From Dermanyssus gallinae (Eukaryota > Arthropoda > Arachnida > Mesostigmata > Dermanyssidae): a stretch of DNA of 64,000 bases. The position numbers and the translations under genes were made by a program. Positions within the stretch are counted from its first letter, which is position 1; each line of letters begins with the position of its first letter. The notes under the pieces were generated by a model that made no database searches, was not told the DNA's origin, and worked only from the letters and a program-made list of their open reading frames with translations. Location of the stretch: the NCBI GenBank assembly GCA_003439945.1, contig QVRM01003985.1, forward strand, positions 248,001 through 312,000. Direction: 5' to 3'. This document shows positions 33,067 through 46,705 of the stretch, piece after piece.

Positions 33067-35314
33067 AAGAATTAGAGGTGCACGCGGCTTTAAGAACGAG
33101 TCTAAAAACAAGCCGATTCTAAGAACCAGCCAGGTGCATGCGGTTTTAAGAACGAGCCGGTTTATAGAACTAGAGAGGTGCCCGCGCTTCTAAGAACGAG
33201 TCGGGTATAAGAACAAGCGAGGTGCACGCAGTTCTAAGAACGAGCCGGTTCTAAGAACCAGCGAGGTGCACGCGGTTCTACGAACAAGCCGGTTGTAAAT
33301 CCAGTGGGGTGCACGCGTTTGTAAGAACAAGCCGGTTACAAGAACTAGCGAGGTGCACGCGGTTGTAAGAATGAGCCGGTTCTGAGAACCAGTAAAAAAT
33401 ACACAGTTCTAAGAACCATGGAGGTGCACGCGGTTCTAAGGACGAGCCGGTTTTAGGAACCCGCGAGGTGCCCGTGGTTCTAAGAAAGAGCCGGTTTTAA
33501 AAACCAGAGGTGCACGCGGTTCTAAGAACGCGCTTAAGAGCGAGCCGATTCTAAGAACAAGCAAGGTGCCCGCGGTTCTAAGAACGAGCCGGTTCTAAGA
33601 ACCCACAGAGGTGTCCGCGGTTTTAAGAACGCGCTTAAGAGCGAGCCAATTCTAAGAACCAGCAAGGTGCCCGCGGTTCTAAGAACGAGCCGGTTCTAAG
33701 AATCGGTGAAAAGAACGCGGTTTTAAGAACAAGCCGGTTCTAAGAACCAGGGAGGTGCACGCAGTTTCAAAAACGAGCCGGTTTTAAGAACCAGTAAGAA
33801 TGCCGCGGTTTTAAGAACGAGCCGGTTCTAAGAACCAGCGAAGTGCACGCTGTTCTAAGAATGAGTCGGTTCTGAAAACCAGCGAGGTGCACGGGGCTCT
33901 AAGAACGAGCCGGTTCTAAAAACCAGCGAGGTGCACGCGGGTTTAAGAAAGAGCCGGTTATAGGAACCAGAGGTGCACGCGGTTGTAAGAAAGAGCCGGT
34001 TGTAAGAACCACAGGTGCACGCGGTTCTAAGAACGCGTCTAAAAACGAGCCGATTCTAAAAACCAGCGACGTGCATGCAGTTTCAAGAAAGAGCCGGTTC
34101 TTAGAATTAGAGAGGTGCTCGCGGTTGTAAGAACGAGCCGGTTATAAGAACAAGCGAGGTGCACGCGGTTTTAAGAACGAGCCGGTTCTAAGAACCAGCG
34201 AAGTGCACGCGTTTGTAAGAACGAGCCGGTAATAAGAACTAGAGAAGTGCACGCGGTTTTAAGAACGAGCCGGTTCTGAGAACCAGTGAAAAAGACACAG
34301 TTCTAAGAACCAGCAAGGTGCACGCGGTTCTAAGAACGATCCGGTTTTAGGAACCAGTGAGGTGCCCGTGGTTCTAAGAACGAGCCGGTTCTAAGAACCA
34401 GCGAGGTGCACGCGGTTGTAAGAACAAGCCGATTTTAAAAACCAGAGGTGCACGCCGTTCTAAGAACGCACTTAGGAGCGAGCCGATTCAAAGAATCAGT
34501 AAGGTGCACGCGGTCATAAGAACGAGCCGGTTCTAAGACCCCACAGAGGTGCCCGCGGTTCTAAGAACGGGCCGGTTATAAGAACTAGCAAGGTGCACGC
34601 GATTTAAAGAACGGGCCGGTAATAAGAACCAGCAAGGTGCACGCGATTTAAAGGACGAGCCAGTTCTGAGAACCAGCGAGGTGCACGTGGTTTTAAAAAC
34701 GAGCCGAGTCTAAGAACTAGCGGGGTGCACGCGGTTTTAAGAACGAGTCGGTTCTGAGAACCAGTGAAAAAACGCAGTTCTAAGAATCAGCGAAGTCTAC
34801 ACGGTTCTAAGAACGAGCTGGTTCTAAGAACCAGCGAGGTGCCCGCGGTTTTAAGATCGAGGCGGGTATAAAAGCCAGCAAGGTGCACGCGGCTCAAAGA
34901 ACGAGCCGGTTTTAGGAACCAGTGAAGAGAACGCTATTCTAAAAACCAGCGAGGTGCACGCGGTTCTAAGAACGAGCTTGTTCTAAGAACCAGCGAGGTG
35001 CACGCGGTTCTAAGAACAGGCCAGTTCTAAAAACCAGCGAGGTGCACGCGGTCTTAAGAACGAGCTTGTTCTAAGAACCAGCGAGGTGCACGCGGTTCTA
35101 AGAACGAGCCAGTTCTAAAAACCAGCGAGGTGCACGCGGTTTTAAGAAAGAGCCGGTTATAAGAACCAGAGGTGCACGCGGTTCTGAGAACGCTTAGGAA
35201 CGAGTCGATTCTAAGAAGAAGTAAGCGGTTATACGAACTAGCCGGTTCTAAGAACCAGCGAGGTGCACGCGCATCTAAGAACGAGCCGGTTTTAGAAACC
35301 AGCAAGGTGCACGT

Positions 35315-37047
35315 GGTTCTAAAAACAAGCCGGTTTTAAGCACCAGTGAAAAAGACGCGGTTCTAAGAACGAACGGGTTCTAAGAACCAGCGAGATGCAC
35401 GCGGTTTTAAGAACGAGCACGGTTCTAAGAACCAGCGAGGTGCACGCGGTTCTAAGAACCAGCGAAGTGCACGCGGTTATAAGAACAAGCGAGGTGCACG
35501 CAGTTTTAAGGACGACCGGTATAAAGAACCAGCGAGGTGCACGCGGTTCTAAGAACCAGCGAGGTGCACGCGGTCCTACAAACAAGCCGGTTCTAAAAAC
35601 CAGCGGGGTGCACGCGTTTGTAAGAACGAGCCGATTACAAGAATTAGCGAGGTGCACGCGGTTTTAAGAACGAGCCGGTTCTGAGAACCAGTGAAATGGG
35701 CACAGTTTTAAGAACCAGCAAGGTGCACGCGGTTCTAAGAACGAGCCGGCTTTAGGAACCAGCGAGGCGCCCGTAGTTCTAAGAACGAGCCGGTTCTAAG
35801 AAGCAGTGAGATGCACGCGGTTTTAAGAACGAGCCAGTTCTAAAAACCAGCGAGGTGCACGGGGTTCTGAGAACGAGCCGGTTTTAAAAACTAGAGGTGC
35901 ACGCGGTTCTAAGAACGCGCTTAGGAGCGAGCCAATTCTAAAAACCAGCAAGATGCCCGCGGTTCTAAATACGAGCCGGTTCTAAGAACCCACAGATGTG
36001 CCCGCGGTTCTAAGAACGAGCCGGTTCTATGAATCGGTGAAAAGATCGCGGTTTCAAGAACAAGCCGGTTCTAAGAACCAGCAAGGTGCACGCGGTTTTA
36101 AGAACGAGCCGGTTCTAGGAACCAGCGAAGCGCACGCAGTTCTACGAACAAGCCGGTTCTAAAAACCAGAGGGGTGCACGCGTTTGTAAGAACGAGCCGG
36201 TTATAAGAATTAGCGAAATGCACGCGGTTTTAAGAACGAGCACGGTTCTAAGAACCAGCGAGGTGCACGGGTTTCTAAGAACCAGCGAAGTGCACGCGGT
36301 TTTAAGAACGAGTCGGTTATAAGAACAAGCGAGGTGCACGCAGTTTTAAGAACGAGCCGGTATAAAGAACCAGCGAGGTGCACGCGGTTCTAAGAACCAG
36401 CGAGGTGCACGCGGTCCTACAAGCAAGCCGGTTCTAAAAACCAGCGGGGTGCACGCGTTTGTAAGAACGAGCTGATTACAAGAATTAGCGAGGTGCACGC
36501 GGTTTTAAGAACGAGCCGGTTCTGAGAACCAGTGAAATGGACACAGTTCTAAGAACCAGCAAGGTGCACGCGGTTCTAAGAACGAGCCGGCTTTAGGAAC
36601 CAGCGAGGTACCCGTAGTTCTAAGAACGAGCCGGTTCTAAGAAGCAGCGAGATGCACGCGGTTTTAAGAACGAGCCAGTTCTAAAAACCAGCGAGGTGCA
36701 CGGGGTTGAGAACGAGCCGGTTTTAAAAACCAGAGGTGTACGCAGTTCTAAGAACGCGCTTAGGAGCGAGCCGATTCTAAAAACCAGCAAGATGCCTGCG
36801 GTTCTAAAAACGAGCCGGTTCTAAGAACCCACAGATGTGCTCGCGGTTCTAAGAACGAGCCGGTTCTAAGAATCAGTGAAAAGATCGCGGTTTCAAGAAC
36901 AAGCCGGTTCTAAAAACCAGCGAGGTGCCCGCGGTTTTAAGATCGAGGCGGGTATAAAAGCCAGCAAGGTGCACGCGGTTCTAAGAACGAGCCGGTTTTA
37001 GGAACCAGTGAAGAGAACGCTATTCTAAAAACCAGCAAGGTGCACGC
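35315..37047 (+). repeat. 1,733-bp tandem duplication, copy 1
   Basis: Sequence from about 35,315 recurs 1,733 bp downstream with no difference that I noticed in the stretches compared. One example is the rare AAGGACGACCGGTATAAAG variant. Edges are accurate only to about one monomer. Confidence 0.85.
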
Positions 37048-38780
37048 GGTTCTAAAAACAAGCCGGTTTTAAGCACCAGTGAAAAAGACGCGGTTCTAAG
37101 AACGAACGGGTTCTAAGAACCAGCGAGATGCACGCGGTTTTAAGAACGAGCACGGTTCTAAGAACCAGCGAGGTGCACGCGGTTCTAAGAACCAGCGAAG
37201 TGCACGCGGTTATAAGAACAAGCGAGGTGCACGCAGTTTTAAGGACGACCGGTATAAAGAACCAGCGAGGTGCACGCGGTTCTAAGAACCAGCGAGGTGC
37301 ACGCGGTCCTACAAACAAGCCGGTTCTAAAAACCAGCGGGGTGCACGCGTTTGTAAGAACGAGCCGATTACAAGAATTAGCGAGGTGCACGCGGTTTTAA
37401 GAACGAGCCGGTTCTGAGAACCAGTGAAATGGGCACAGTTTTAAGAACCAGCAAGGTGCACGCGGTTCTAAGAACGAGCCGGCTTTAGGAACCAGCGAGG
37501 CGCCCGTAGTTCTAAGAACGAGCCGGTTCTAAGAAGCAGTGAGATGCACGCGGTTTTAAGAACGAGCCAGTTCTAAAAACCAGCGAGGTGCACGGGGTTC
37601 TGAGAACGAGCCGGTTTTAAAAACTAGAGGTGCACGCGGTTCTAAGAACGCGCTTAGGAGCGAGCCAATTCTAAAAACCAGCAAGATGCCCGCGGTTCTA
37701 AATACGAGCCGGTTCTAAGAACCCACAGATGTGCCCGCGGTTCTAAGAACGAGCCGGTTCTATGAATCGGTGAAAAGATCGCGGTTTCAAGAACAAGCCG
37801 GTTCTAAGAACCAGCAAGGTGCACGCGGTTTTAAGAACGAGCCGGTTCTAGGAACCAGCGAAGCGCACGCAGTTCTACGAACAAGCCGGTTCTAAAAACC
37901 AGAGGGGTGCACGCGTTTGTAAGAACGAGCCGGTTATAAGAATTAGCGAAATGCACGCGGTTTTAAGAACGAGCACGGTTCTAAGAACCAGCGAGGTGCA
38001 CGGGTTTCTAAGAACCAGCGAAGTGCACGCGGTTTTAAGAACGAGTCGGTTATAAGAACAAGCGAGGTGCACGCAGTTTTAAGAACGAGCCGGTATAAAG
38101 AACCAGCGAGGTGCACGCGGTTCTAAGAACCAGCGAGGTGCACGCGGTCCTACAAGCAAGCCGGTTCTAAAAACCAGCGGGGTGCACGCGTTTGTAAGAA
38201 CGAGCTGATTACAAGAATTAGCGAGGTGCACGCGGTTTTAAGAACGAGCCGGTTCTGAGAACCAGTGAAATGGACACAGTTCTAAGAACCAGCAAGGTGC
38301 ACGCGGTTCTAAGAACGAGCCGGCTTTAGGAACCAGCGAGGTACCCGTAGTTCTAAGAACGAGCCGGTTCTAAGAAGCAGCGAGATGCACGCGGTTTTAA
38401 GAACGAGCCAGTTCTAAAAACCAGCGAGGTGCACGGGGTTGAGAACGAGCCGGTTTTAAAAACCAGAGGTGTACGCAGTTCTAAGAACGCGCTTAGGAGC
38501 GAGCCGATTCTAAAAACCAGCAAGATGCCTGCGGTTCTAAAAACGAGCCGGTTCTAAGAACCCACAGATGTGCTCGCGGTTCTAAGAACGAGCCGGTTCT
38601 AAGAATCAGTGAAAAGATCGCGGTTTCAAGAACAAGCCGGTTCTAAAAACCAGCGAGGTGCCCGCGGTTTTAAGATCGAGGCGGGTATAAAAGCCAGCAA
38701 GGTGCACGCGGTTCTAAGAACGAGCCGGTTTTAGGAACCAGTGAAGAGAACGCTATTCTAAAAACCAGCAAGGTGCACGC
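37048..38780 (+). repeat. 1,733-bp tandem duplication, copy 2
   Basis: Direct copy of 35,315-37,047. It ends near 38,780, where TTCTAAGAACGAGCTTG replaces TTCTAAAAACAAGCCGG. Confidence 0.85.
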
Positions 38781-41700
38781 GGTTCTAAGAACGAGCTTGT
38801 TCTAAGAACCACCGAGGTGCACGCGGTTCTAAGAACGAGCCAGTTCTAAAAACCAGCGAGGTGCACGCGGTTTTAAGAAAGAGCCGGTTATAAGAACCAT
38901 GGGTGCACGCGGTCCTGAGAACGCTTAAGAACGAGCCGATTCTAAGAAGAAGTAAGCGGTTATACGAACTAGCCGGTTCTAAGAACCTGCGAGGTGCACG
39001 CGCTTCTAAGAACGAGCCGGTTTTAGAAATCAGCAAGGCGCACGTGGTTCTAAAAACGAGCCGGTTTTAAGCACCAGTGAAAAAGACGCGGTTCTAAGAA
39101 CGAACCGGTTCTAAGAACCAGCGAGATGCACGCGGTTTTAAGAACGAGCACGGTTCTAAGAACCAGCGAGATGCACGCGGTTCTAAGAACCAGCGAAGTG
39201 CACGCGGTTTTAAGAACGAGTCGGTTATAAGAACAAGTGAGGTGCACGCAGTTTTAAGAACGAGCCGGTATAAAGAACCAGCGAGGTGCATGCGGTTCTA
39301 AGAACCAGCGAGGTGCACGCGGTCCTACAAACAAGCCGGTTCTAAAAACCAGCGGGGTGCACGCGTTTGTAAGAACGAGCCGATTACAAGAATTAGCGAG
39401 GTGCACGCGGTTTTAAGAACGAGCCGGTTCTGAGAACCAGTGAAATGGACACAGTTCTGAGAACCAGCAAGGTGCACGCGGTTCTAAGAACGAGCCGGCT
39501 TTAGGAACCAGCGAGGTGCCCGTAGTTCTTAGAACGAGCCGGTTCTAAGAAGCAGCGAGATGCACGCGGTTTTAAGAACGAGCCAGTTCTAAAAACCAGC
39601 GAGGTGCACGGGGTTCTGAGAACGAGCCGGTTTTAAAAACTAGAGGTGCACGCGGTTCTAAGAACGCGCTTAGGAGCGAGCCAATTCTAAAAACCAGCAA
39701 GGTGGCCGCGGTTCTAAATACGAGCCGGTTATAAGAACCCACAGATGTGCCCGCGGTTCTAAGAACGAGCCGGTTGTAAGAATCGGTGAAAAGATCGCGG
39801 GTGTAAGAACAAGCCGGTTCTAAGAACCAGCAAGGTGCACGCGGTTTTAAGAACGAGCCGGTTCTAAGAACCAGCGAGGTGCACGCGGTTCTACGAACAA
39901 GCCGGTTCTAAAAACCAGCGGGGTGCACGCGTTTGTAAGAACGAGCCGGTTATAAGAATTAGCGAAATGCACGCGGTTTTAAGAACGAGCACGGTTCTAA
40001 GAACCAGCGAGGTGCACGCGGTTCTAAAAACCAGCGAAGTGCACGCGGTTTTAAGAACAAGTCGGTTATAAGAACGAGCCGGTATAAAGAACCAGCGAGG
40101 TGCACGCGGTTCTAAGAACCAGCGAGGTGCATGCGGTCTTACAAACAAGCCGGTTCTAAAAACCAGCGGGGTGCACGCGTTTGTAAGAACGAGCCGGTTC
40201 TGAGAACCAGTAAAATGGACACACTTCTAAGAACCAGCAAGGTGCACGCGGTTCTAAGAACGAGCCGGCTTTAGGAACCAGCGAGGTGCCCGTAGTTCTA
40301 AAAACGAGCCGGTTCTAAGAAGCAGCGAGATGCACGCGGTTTTAAGAACGAGCCAGTTCTAAAAACCAGCGAGGTGCACGGGGTTCTGAGAACGAGCCAG
40401 TTTTAAAAACCAGAGGTGCACGCAGTTCAAAGAACGCGCTTAGGAGCGAGCCGATTCTAAAAACCAGCAAAGTGCCCGCGGTTCTAAAAACGAGCCGGTT
40501 CTAAGAACCCACACGGTTCTAAGAATCAGTGAAAAGATCGCGGTTTCAAGAACAAGCCGGTTCTAAGAACCAGCGAGGTGCCCGCGGTTTTAAGATCGAG
40601 GCGGGTATAAAAGCCAGCAAGGTGCACGCGGTTCTAAGAACGAGCCGGTTTTAGGAACCAGTGAAGAGAACGCTATTCTAAAAACCAGCAAGGTGCACGC
40701 GGTTCTAAGAACGAGCTTGTTCTAAGAACCAGCGAGGTGCACGCGGTTCTAAGAACGAGCCGATTCTAAGAAGAAGTAAGCGGTTATACGAACTAGCCGG
40801 TTTTAAGAACCTGCGAGGTGCACGCGCTTCTAAGAACGAGCCGGTTTTAGAAACCAGCAAGGTGCACGTGGTTCTAAAAACGAGCCGGTTTTAAGCACCA
40901 GTGAAAAAGACGCGGTTCTAGGAACGAACCGGTTCTAAGAACCAGCGAGATGCACGCAGTTTTAAGAACGAGCACGGTTCTAAGAACCAGCGAGATGCAC
41001 GCGGTTCTAAGAACCAGCGAAGTGCACGCGGTTTTAAGAACGAGTCGGTTATAAGAACAAGTGAGGTGCACGCAGTTTTAAGAACGAGCCGGTATAAAGA
41101 ACCAGCGAGGTGCACGCGGTTCTAAGAACCAGCGAGGTGCACGCGGTCCTACAAACAAGCCGGTTCTAAAAACCAGCGGGGTGCACGCGTTTGTAAGAAC
41201 GAGCCGATTACAAGAATTAGCGAGGTGCACGCGGTTTTAAGAACGAGCCGGTTCTGAGAACCAGTGAAATGGACACAGTTCTAAGAACCAGCAAGGTGCA
41301 CGCGGTTCTAAGAACGAGCCGGCTTTAGGAACCAGCGAGGTGCCCGTAGTTCTTAGAACGAGCCGGTTCTAAGAAGCAGCGAGATGCACGCGGTTTTAAG
41401 AACGAGCCAGTTCTAAAAACCAGCGAGGTGCACGGGGTTCTGAGAACGAGCCGGTTTTAAAAACTAGAGGTGCACGCGGTTCTAAGAACGCGCTTAGGAG
41501 CGAGCCAATTCTAAAAACCAGCAAGGTGGCCGCGGTTCTAAATACGAGCCGGTTCTAAGAACCCACAGATGTGCCCGCGGTTCTAAGAACGAGCCGGTTG
41601 TAAGAATCGGTGAAAAGATCGCGGTTTTAAGAACAAGCCGGTTCTAAGAACCAGCAAGGTGCACGCGGTTTTAAGAACGAGCCGGTTCTAAGAACCAGCG

Positions 41701-42380
41701 AGGTGCACGCGGTTCTACGAACAAGCCGGTTATAAAAACCAGCGGGGTGCACGCGTTTGTAAGAACGAGCCGGTTATAAGAATTAGCGAAATGCACGCGG
41801 TTTTAAGAACGAGCACGGTTCTAAGAACCAGCGAGGTGCACGCGGTTCTAAAAACCAGCGAAGTGCACGCGGTTTTAAGAACGAGTCGGTTATAAGAACA
41901 AGCGATGTGCACGCAGTTTTAAGAACGAGCCGGTATAAAGAACCAGCGAGGTGCACGCGGTTCTAAGAACCAGCGAGGTGCATGCGGTCTTACAAACAAG
42001 CCGGTTCTAAAAACCAGCGGGGTGCACGCGTTTGTAAGAACGAGCCGGTTCTGAGAACCAGTAAAATGGACACACTTCTAAGAACCAGCAAGGTGCACGC
42101 GGTTCTAAGAACGAGCCGGCTTTAGGAACCAGCGAGGTGCCCGTAGTTCTTAGAACGAGCCGGTTCTAAGAAGCAGCGAGATGCACGCGGTTTTAAGAAC
42201 GAGCCAGTTCTAAAAACCAGCGAGGTGCACGGGGTTCTGAGAACGAGCCGGTTTTAAAAACTAGAGGTGCACGCGGTTCTAAGAACGCGCTTAGGAGCGA
42301 GCCAATTCTAAAAACCAGCAAGGTGCCCGCGGTTCTAAATACGAGCCGGTTCTAAGAACCCACAGATGTGCCCGCGGTTC
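38781..42380 (+). repeat. Diverged higher-order repeats, ~1.82-kb spacing
   Basis: Blocks around 39,050-39,290 and 40,874-41,115 match with an offset of 1,824 bp and several substitutions. The neighbouring blocks around 39,890 and 41,715 match with the same offset. These are older relatives of the 1,733-bp unit. Confidence 0.7.
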
Positions 42381-45300
42381 TAAGAACGAGCCGGTTCTAA
42401 GAATCGGTGAAAAGATCGCGGTGTCAAGAACAAGCCGGTGGTAAGAACCAGCAAGGTGCACGCGGTTTTAGGAACGAGCCGGTTCTGAGAACCAGCGAGG
42501 TGCACGCGGTTCAAAGAACGAGCCGGTTCTAAGAACCAGCAAAGCGCACGCAGTTCTACGAACAAGCCGGTTCTAAAAACCAGCGGGGTGCACGCGTTTG
42601 TAAGAACGAGCCGGTTATAAGAATTAGCGAGGTGCACGCGGTTTTAAGAACGAGCCGGTTCTGAGAACCAGTGAAAAGAACACAGTTCTAAGAACCAGCG
42701 AGGTGCACGCGGTTCTAAGATTAAGCCGGTTTTAGGAACCAGCGAGGTGCCCGTGGCTCTAAGAACGAGCCTGTTTTAAAAACCAGAGGTGCACGCGGTT
42801 TTAAGAACGCGCTTAAGAGCGAGCCGATTCTAAGATTCAGCAAGGTGCTCGCGGTTCTTAGAACGAGCCGGTTCTAAGAATCGGTGAAAAGAACGCGGTT
42901 TTAAGAACAAGCCGGTTCTAAGAACCAGCGAGGTGCACGCAGTTTCAAGAACAAGCCGGTTTTAAGAACCAGTAAGAATGCCGCGGTTCTAAAAACGAGC
43001 TGGTTCTAAGAACCCACAGATGTGCCCACGGTTCTAAGAACGAGCCGGTTCTAAGAATAGGTGGAAAAAATACGATTTTAAGAACAAGCCGGTTCTAAGA
43101 ACCAGCAAGGTGCACGCGGTTTTAAGAACGAGCCGGTTCTAAGAACCAGCGAGGTGCACGCGGTTTTAAGAACGAGCCGGTTCTAAGAACCAGCGAAGCG
43201 CACGCGGTTCTACAAACAAGCCGGTTCTAAAAACCAGCAAGGTGCACGCGTTTGTAAGAACGAGCCGGTTATAAGAATTAGCGAGGTGCACGCGGTTGTA
43301 AGATTAAGTCGGTTTTAGGAACCAGCGGGGTGCCCGTGGTTCTAAGAACAAGCATGTTTTAAAAACCAGAGGTGCACGCGGTTCTAAGAACGCGCTTTAG
43401 AGCGAGCCGATTATAAGATCCAGCAAGATGCCCGCAGTCCTAAGAACGAGCCGCTTCTAAGAACCCACAGAGGTGTCCGCGGTTCTAAGAACGAGCCGGT
43501 TCTAAGAATCGGTGAAAATAACGCGGTTTTAAGAACAAACCGGTTCTAAGAACCAGCGAGGTGCACGCAGTTTCAAGAACGAGCCGGTTTTAAGAACCAG
43601 TAAGAATCCCAGAAAGAGCCGGTTCTTAGAACCAGAGAGGTGCCCGCGGTTCTAAGCCGGTTATAAGAACAAGCGAGGTGCACGCGGTTTTAAAAACGAG
43701 CCGGTTATAAGAACTAGAGAGGTGCACGCGGTTCTAAGAACGAGCCGGTTTTAAGAAACAGCGAGGTGCCCGTGGTTCTAAGAACGAGACGGTTCTAAGA
43801 ATCAGCGAGGTGCACGCGGTTGTTAGAACGAGCCGGTTTTAAAAACCAGAGGTGCACGCGGTTGTAAGAACGCACTTAGGAGCGAGCCGATTCTAAGAAC
43901 AAGCAAGGTGCAAGCGGTTGTAAGAACGAGCCGGTTCTAAGACCCCACAGAGGTGCCCGCGGTTCTAAGAACGGGCCGGTTATAAGAACTAGCATGGTGC
44001 ACGCGATTTAAAGAACGGGCCGGTAATAAGAACCAGCAAGGTGCACGCGATTTTAAAAAACGAGCCAGTTCTGAGAACCAGCGAGGTGCACGTGGTTTTA
44101 AAAACGAGCCGAGTCTAAGAACTAGCGGGGTGCACGCGGTTTTAAGAACGAGGCAGTTTTAAGAACCAGTGAGAAAGACGCGGTTTTAAGAACGAGCCGG
44201 TTCTAAAAACCAATGAGGTGCCCGCGGTGTTAAGATCGAGGCGGGTATAAAAACCAGCAAGGTGCACGCAGTTCTAAGAACGAGCCGGTTTTAAGAACCA
44301 GTGAAGAGAACGCTATTCTAAGAACCAGCGAGGTGCACGCGGTTTTAAAAACGAGCTTGTTCTAAGAACCAGCGAGGTGCACGCGTTTCTAAGAACGAGC
44401 CAGTTCTAAAAACCAGCGAGGTGCACGTGGTTTTAAGAACGAGCTGGCTATAAGAACCAAAGGTGCACGCGGTTATGAGAACGCTTAAGAACGAGCCGAT
44501 TCTAAGAACCAACGAGGTGCACGCGGTTCTAAGAACGAGTCGGTTCTAAGAACTAAAGAGGTGCCTGCGGTTCTAAGAACGAGCCGGTTATAAGAATCAG
44601 CGAGGTGCACGCGGTTATAAGAACGAGCCGGTTCTGAGAACCAGTAAAAAGGACGCGGTTCTAAGAACCAGTGGAGTGCACGCGGTTCTAAGAACGAGCC
44701 GGTTCTAAGAACCAGCAAGGTGCACGAGGTGTAAGAACGAGCCGGTTCTAAGAACCAGTGAAAAGGATGCGGTTTTAAGAACGAGCCGGTTCTAAGAACC
44801 AGCAAGGTGCACGCAGTGTAAGAACGAGCCGGTTCTAACAACCAGTGAAATAACGCGGTTCTAAGAACGAGCCGGTTCTAAGAACCAGCAAGGTAGCACG
44901 CACGCGGTTCTTCTAAAAACTAGCCAGGGGCACGCGGTTTTAAGAACGAGCCGGTTCTAGGAACCAGCTAAGTGCATACGGTTTTAAGAACGAACCGGTT
45001 CTAAGAACCGGTGAAAAGAACGCAGTTTTAAAAACAAGCCGGTTCTTAGAACCAGCGAGATGCGCGCGGTTCCAAGAACGAGCCGGTTGTAAAAACCAGT
45101 AAGAAGGACGCGGTTCTACGAACGAGCCGCTTCTAAGAACCAGCAAAGTGCACGCGGTTCTTAGAACGAGCCGGTTCTGAGAACCAGTGAGGTGCACGCG
45201 GTTTTAAGAACGAGCCGGTTCTAAGGACCGGCGAGGTGCTCGCGGTTCTGAGGACAAGCCGGTTATAAGAACCAGATGTGCACGCGTTTCTAAGAACGAT

Positions 45301-46695
45301 CCGGTTCTAAAAACCAGTGAAAAGAACGCGGGTATAAGATCGAGCTGGTTCTAAGAACCAGCGAGGTATACGCGGTTACAAGAACGAGCCGGTTCTAAGA
45401 ATCAGCAAGGTGCACGCGGTTCTAAGAACGAGCTGGTGTGAAGATGCGGTGAAAAGGAAGCGGTCCTTAAAACGAGTCGATTTTAAGAACCAGGTAGGTG
45501 CACGCTGTTCTAAGAACGAGCCGGTTTTAAGAATCAGCGAAGTGCACGCGGTTTTAAGAACGGGCCGGTTCTAAAAACCGGTGGAAAGAACGCGGGTATA
45601 AGAACGAGCCAGTTCTAAAAACCAGCGAGGTGCAAGCGGTTTCAAGAACGAGCCGGTTCTAAGAACCAGTAGGAAGGACGCGGTTTTAAGAACGAGCCGG
45701 TTCCAAGGACCAGCGAAGTGCACGCGGTCGTAAGAACGAGCCGATTCCAAGAACCAGTGAAGGGGACGGGGTTCTAAGAACGAGCCGGTTCTAAGAACTA
45801 GCGAGGTGCACGCGGTTTTAAGAACGAGCCGGTTCTGAGAACCAGTGAGGTGCACGCGGTTTTAAGAACGAGCCGGTTCTAAGAACCAGCGAGGTGCTCG
45901 CGGTTCTAAGGACGAGCCGGTTATAAAAACCAGAGGTGCACGCGTTTCTAAGAACGAGCCGGTTCTGAAAACCAGCGAGGTATACGCGGTTTCAAGAACG
46001 AGCCGGTTCTAAGAACCAGCAAGGTGCACGCGGTTCTAAGAACGAGCTAGTGTGAAGACGCGGTGAAAAGGAAGCGGTTTTACGAAAGGGCCGGTTCTAA
46101 AAACCGGTGAAAAGAACGCGGGTGTTAGAACGAGCCAGTTCTAAGAACCAGCGAGAGGCAAGCGGTTCCAAGAACGAGCCGGTTCTAAGAACCAGTAAGA
46201 AGGACGCGGTTCTAAGAACAAGCTGGTTCTAAGAACCAGCGAGGTGCACGCGGCTCTAAGAACGAACCGGTTCTAAGAACCAGCGACGTGCACGCGGTTC
46301 TAAGAAGTGGTGAAAAGGACGTGGTCTTAAGAACAAGTCGGTTCTAAGAACCAGCGAGGTGCACGCGGTTTTAAGAACGAGCCGGTTCCAAGAACCAGCT
46401 AAGTGCTCACGGTTTTAAGAACGAACCGGTTGTAAGAACCGGTGAAAAGAACGCAGTTTTAAAAACAAGCCGGTTCTAAGAACCAGTAAGGACGCGGTTT
46501 TACGAACGAGCCGCTTCTAAGAACCAGCGAGGTGCACTGGGTTTTAAGAACGAGACGGATATAAGAACCAGTGGAATGGATGCGGTTCTCAGAACGAGCC
46601 GGTTCTGAAAACCAGTGAGGTGCACGCGGTTTCAAGAACGAGCCGGTTCTAAGAACCAGCAAGGTGCTCGCGGTTCTAAGGACGAGCCGGTTATA

Positions 46696-46702
46696 ATAAC
46701 CA
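46696..46702 (+). repeat. Left target-site duplication of element C
   Basis: ATAACCA, repeated at 51,241-51,247. A related uninterrupted satellite sequence at about 53,450 reads GGTTATAATAACCAGAGGTG, which confirms the pre-insertion order. Confidence 0.8.
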
Positions 46703-46705
46703 ACG

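Larger units (their letters stand above)
33050..46702 (+). repeat. 44-bp satellite array, segment 4
   Basis: The longest uninterrupted satellite stretch in the window. From 33,070 to about 35,300 it parallels the satellite around elements A1/A2 but without the insert; the corresponding empty site is near 33,790. From about 34.8 kb onward a higher-order unit marked by GATCGAGGCGGGTATAAAA returns at 34,855, 36,941, 38,674, 40,594 and 44,234. Between 44.3 and 46.7 kb monomers with the AGTGAAAAGGACGC or AGTAAGAAGGACGC tail become more common. Confidence 0.95.

Noticed and set aside
35395..37400. Plus-strand 90-codon frames with repeated EVHAVLRTS
   Set aside because: Satellite translation again, duplicated by the 1,733-bp unit. 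Not a gene.
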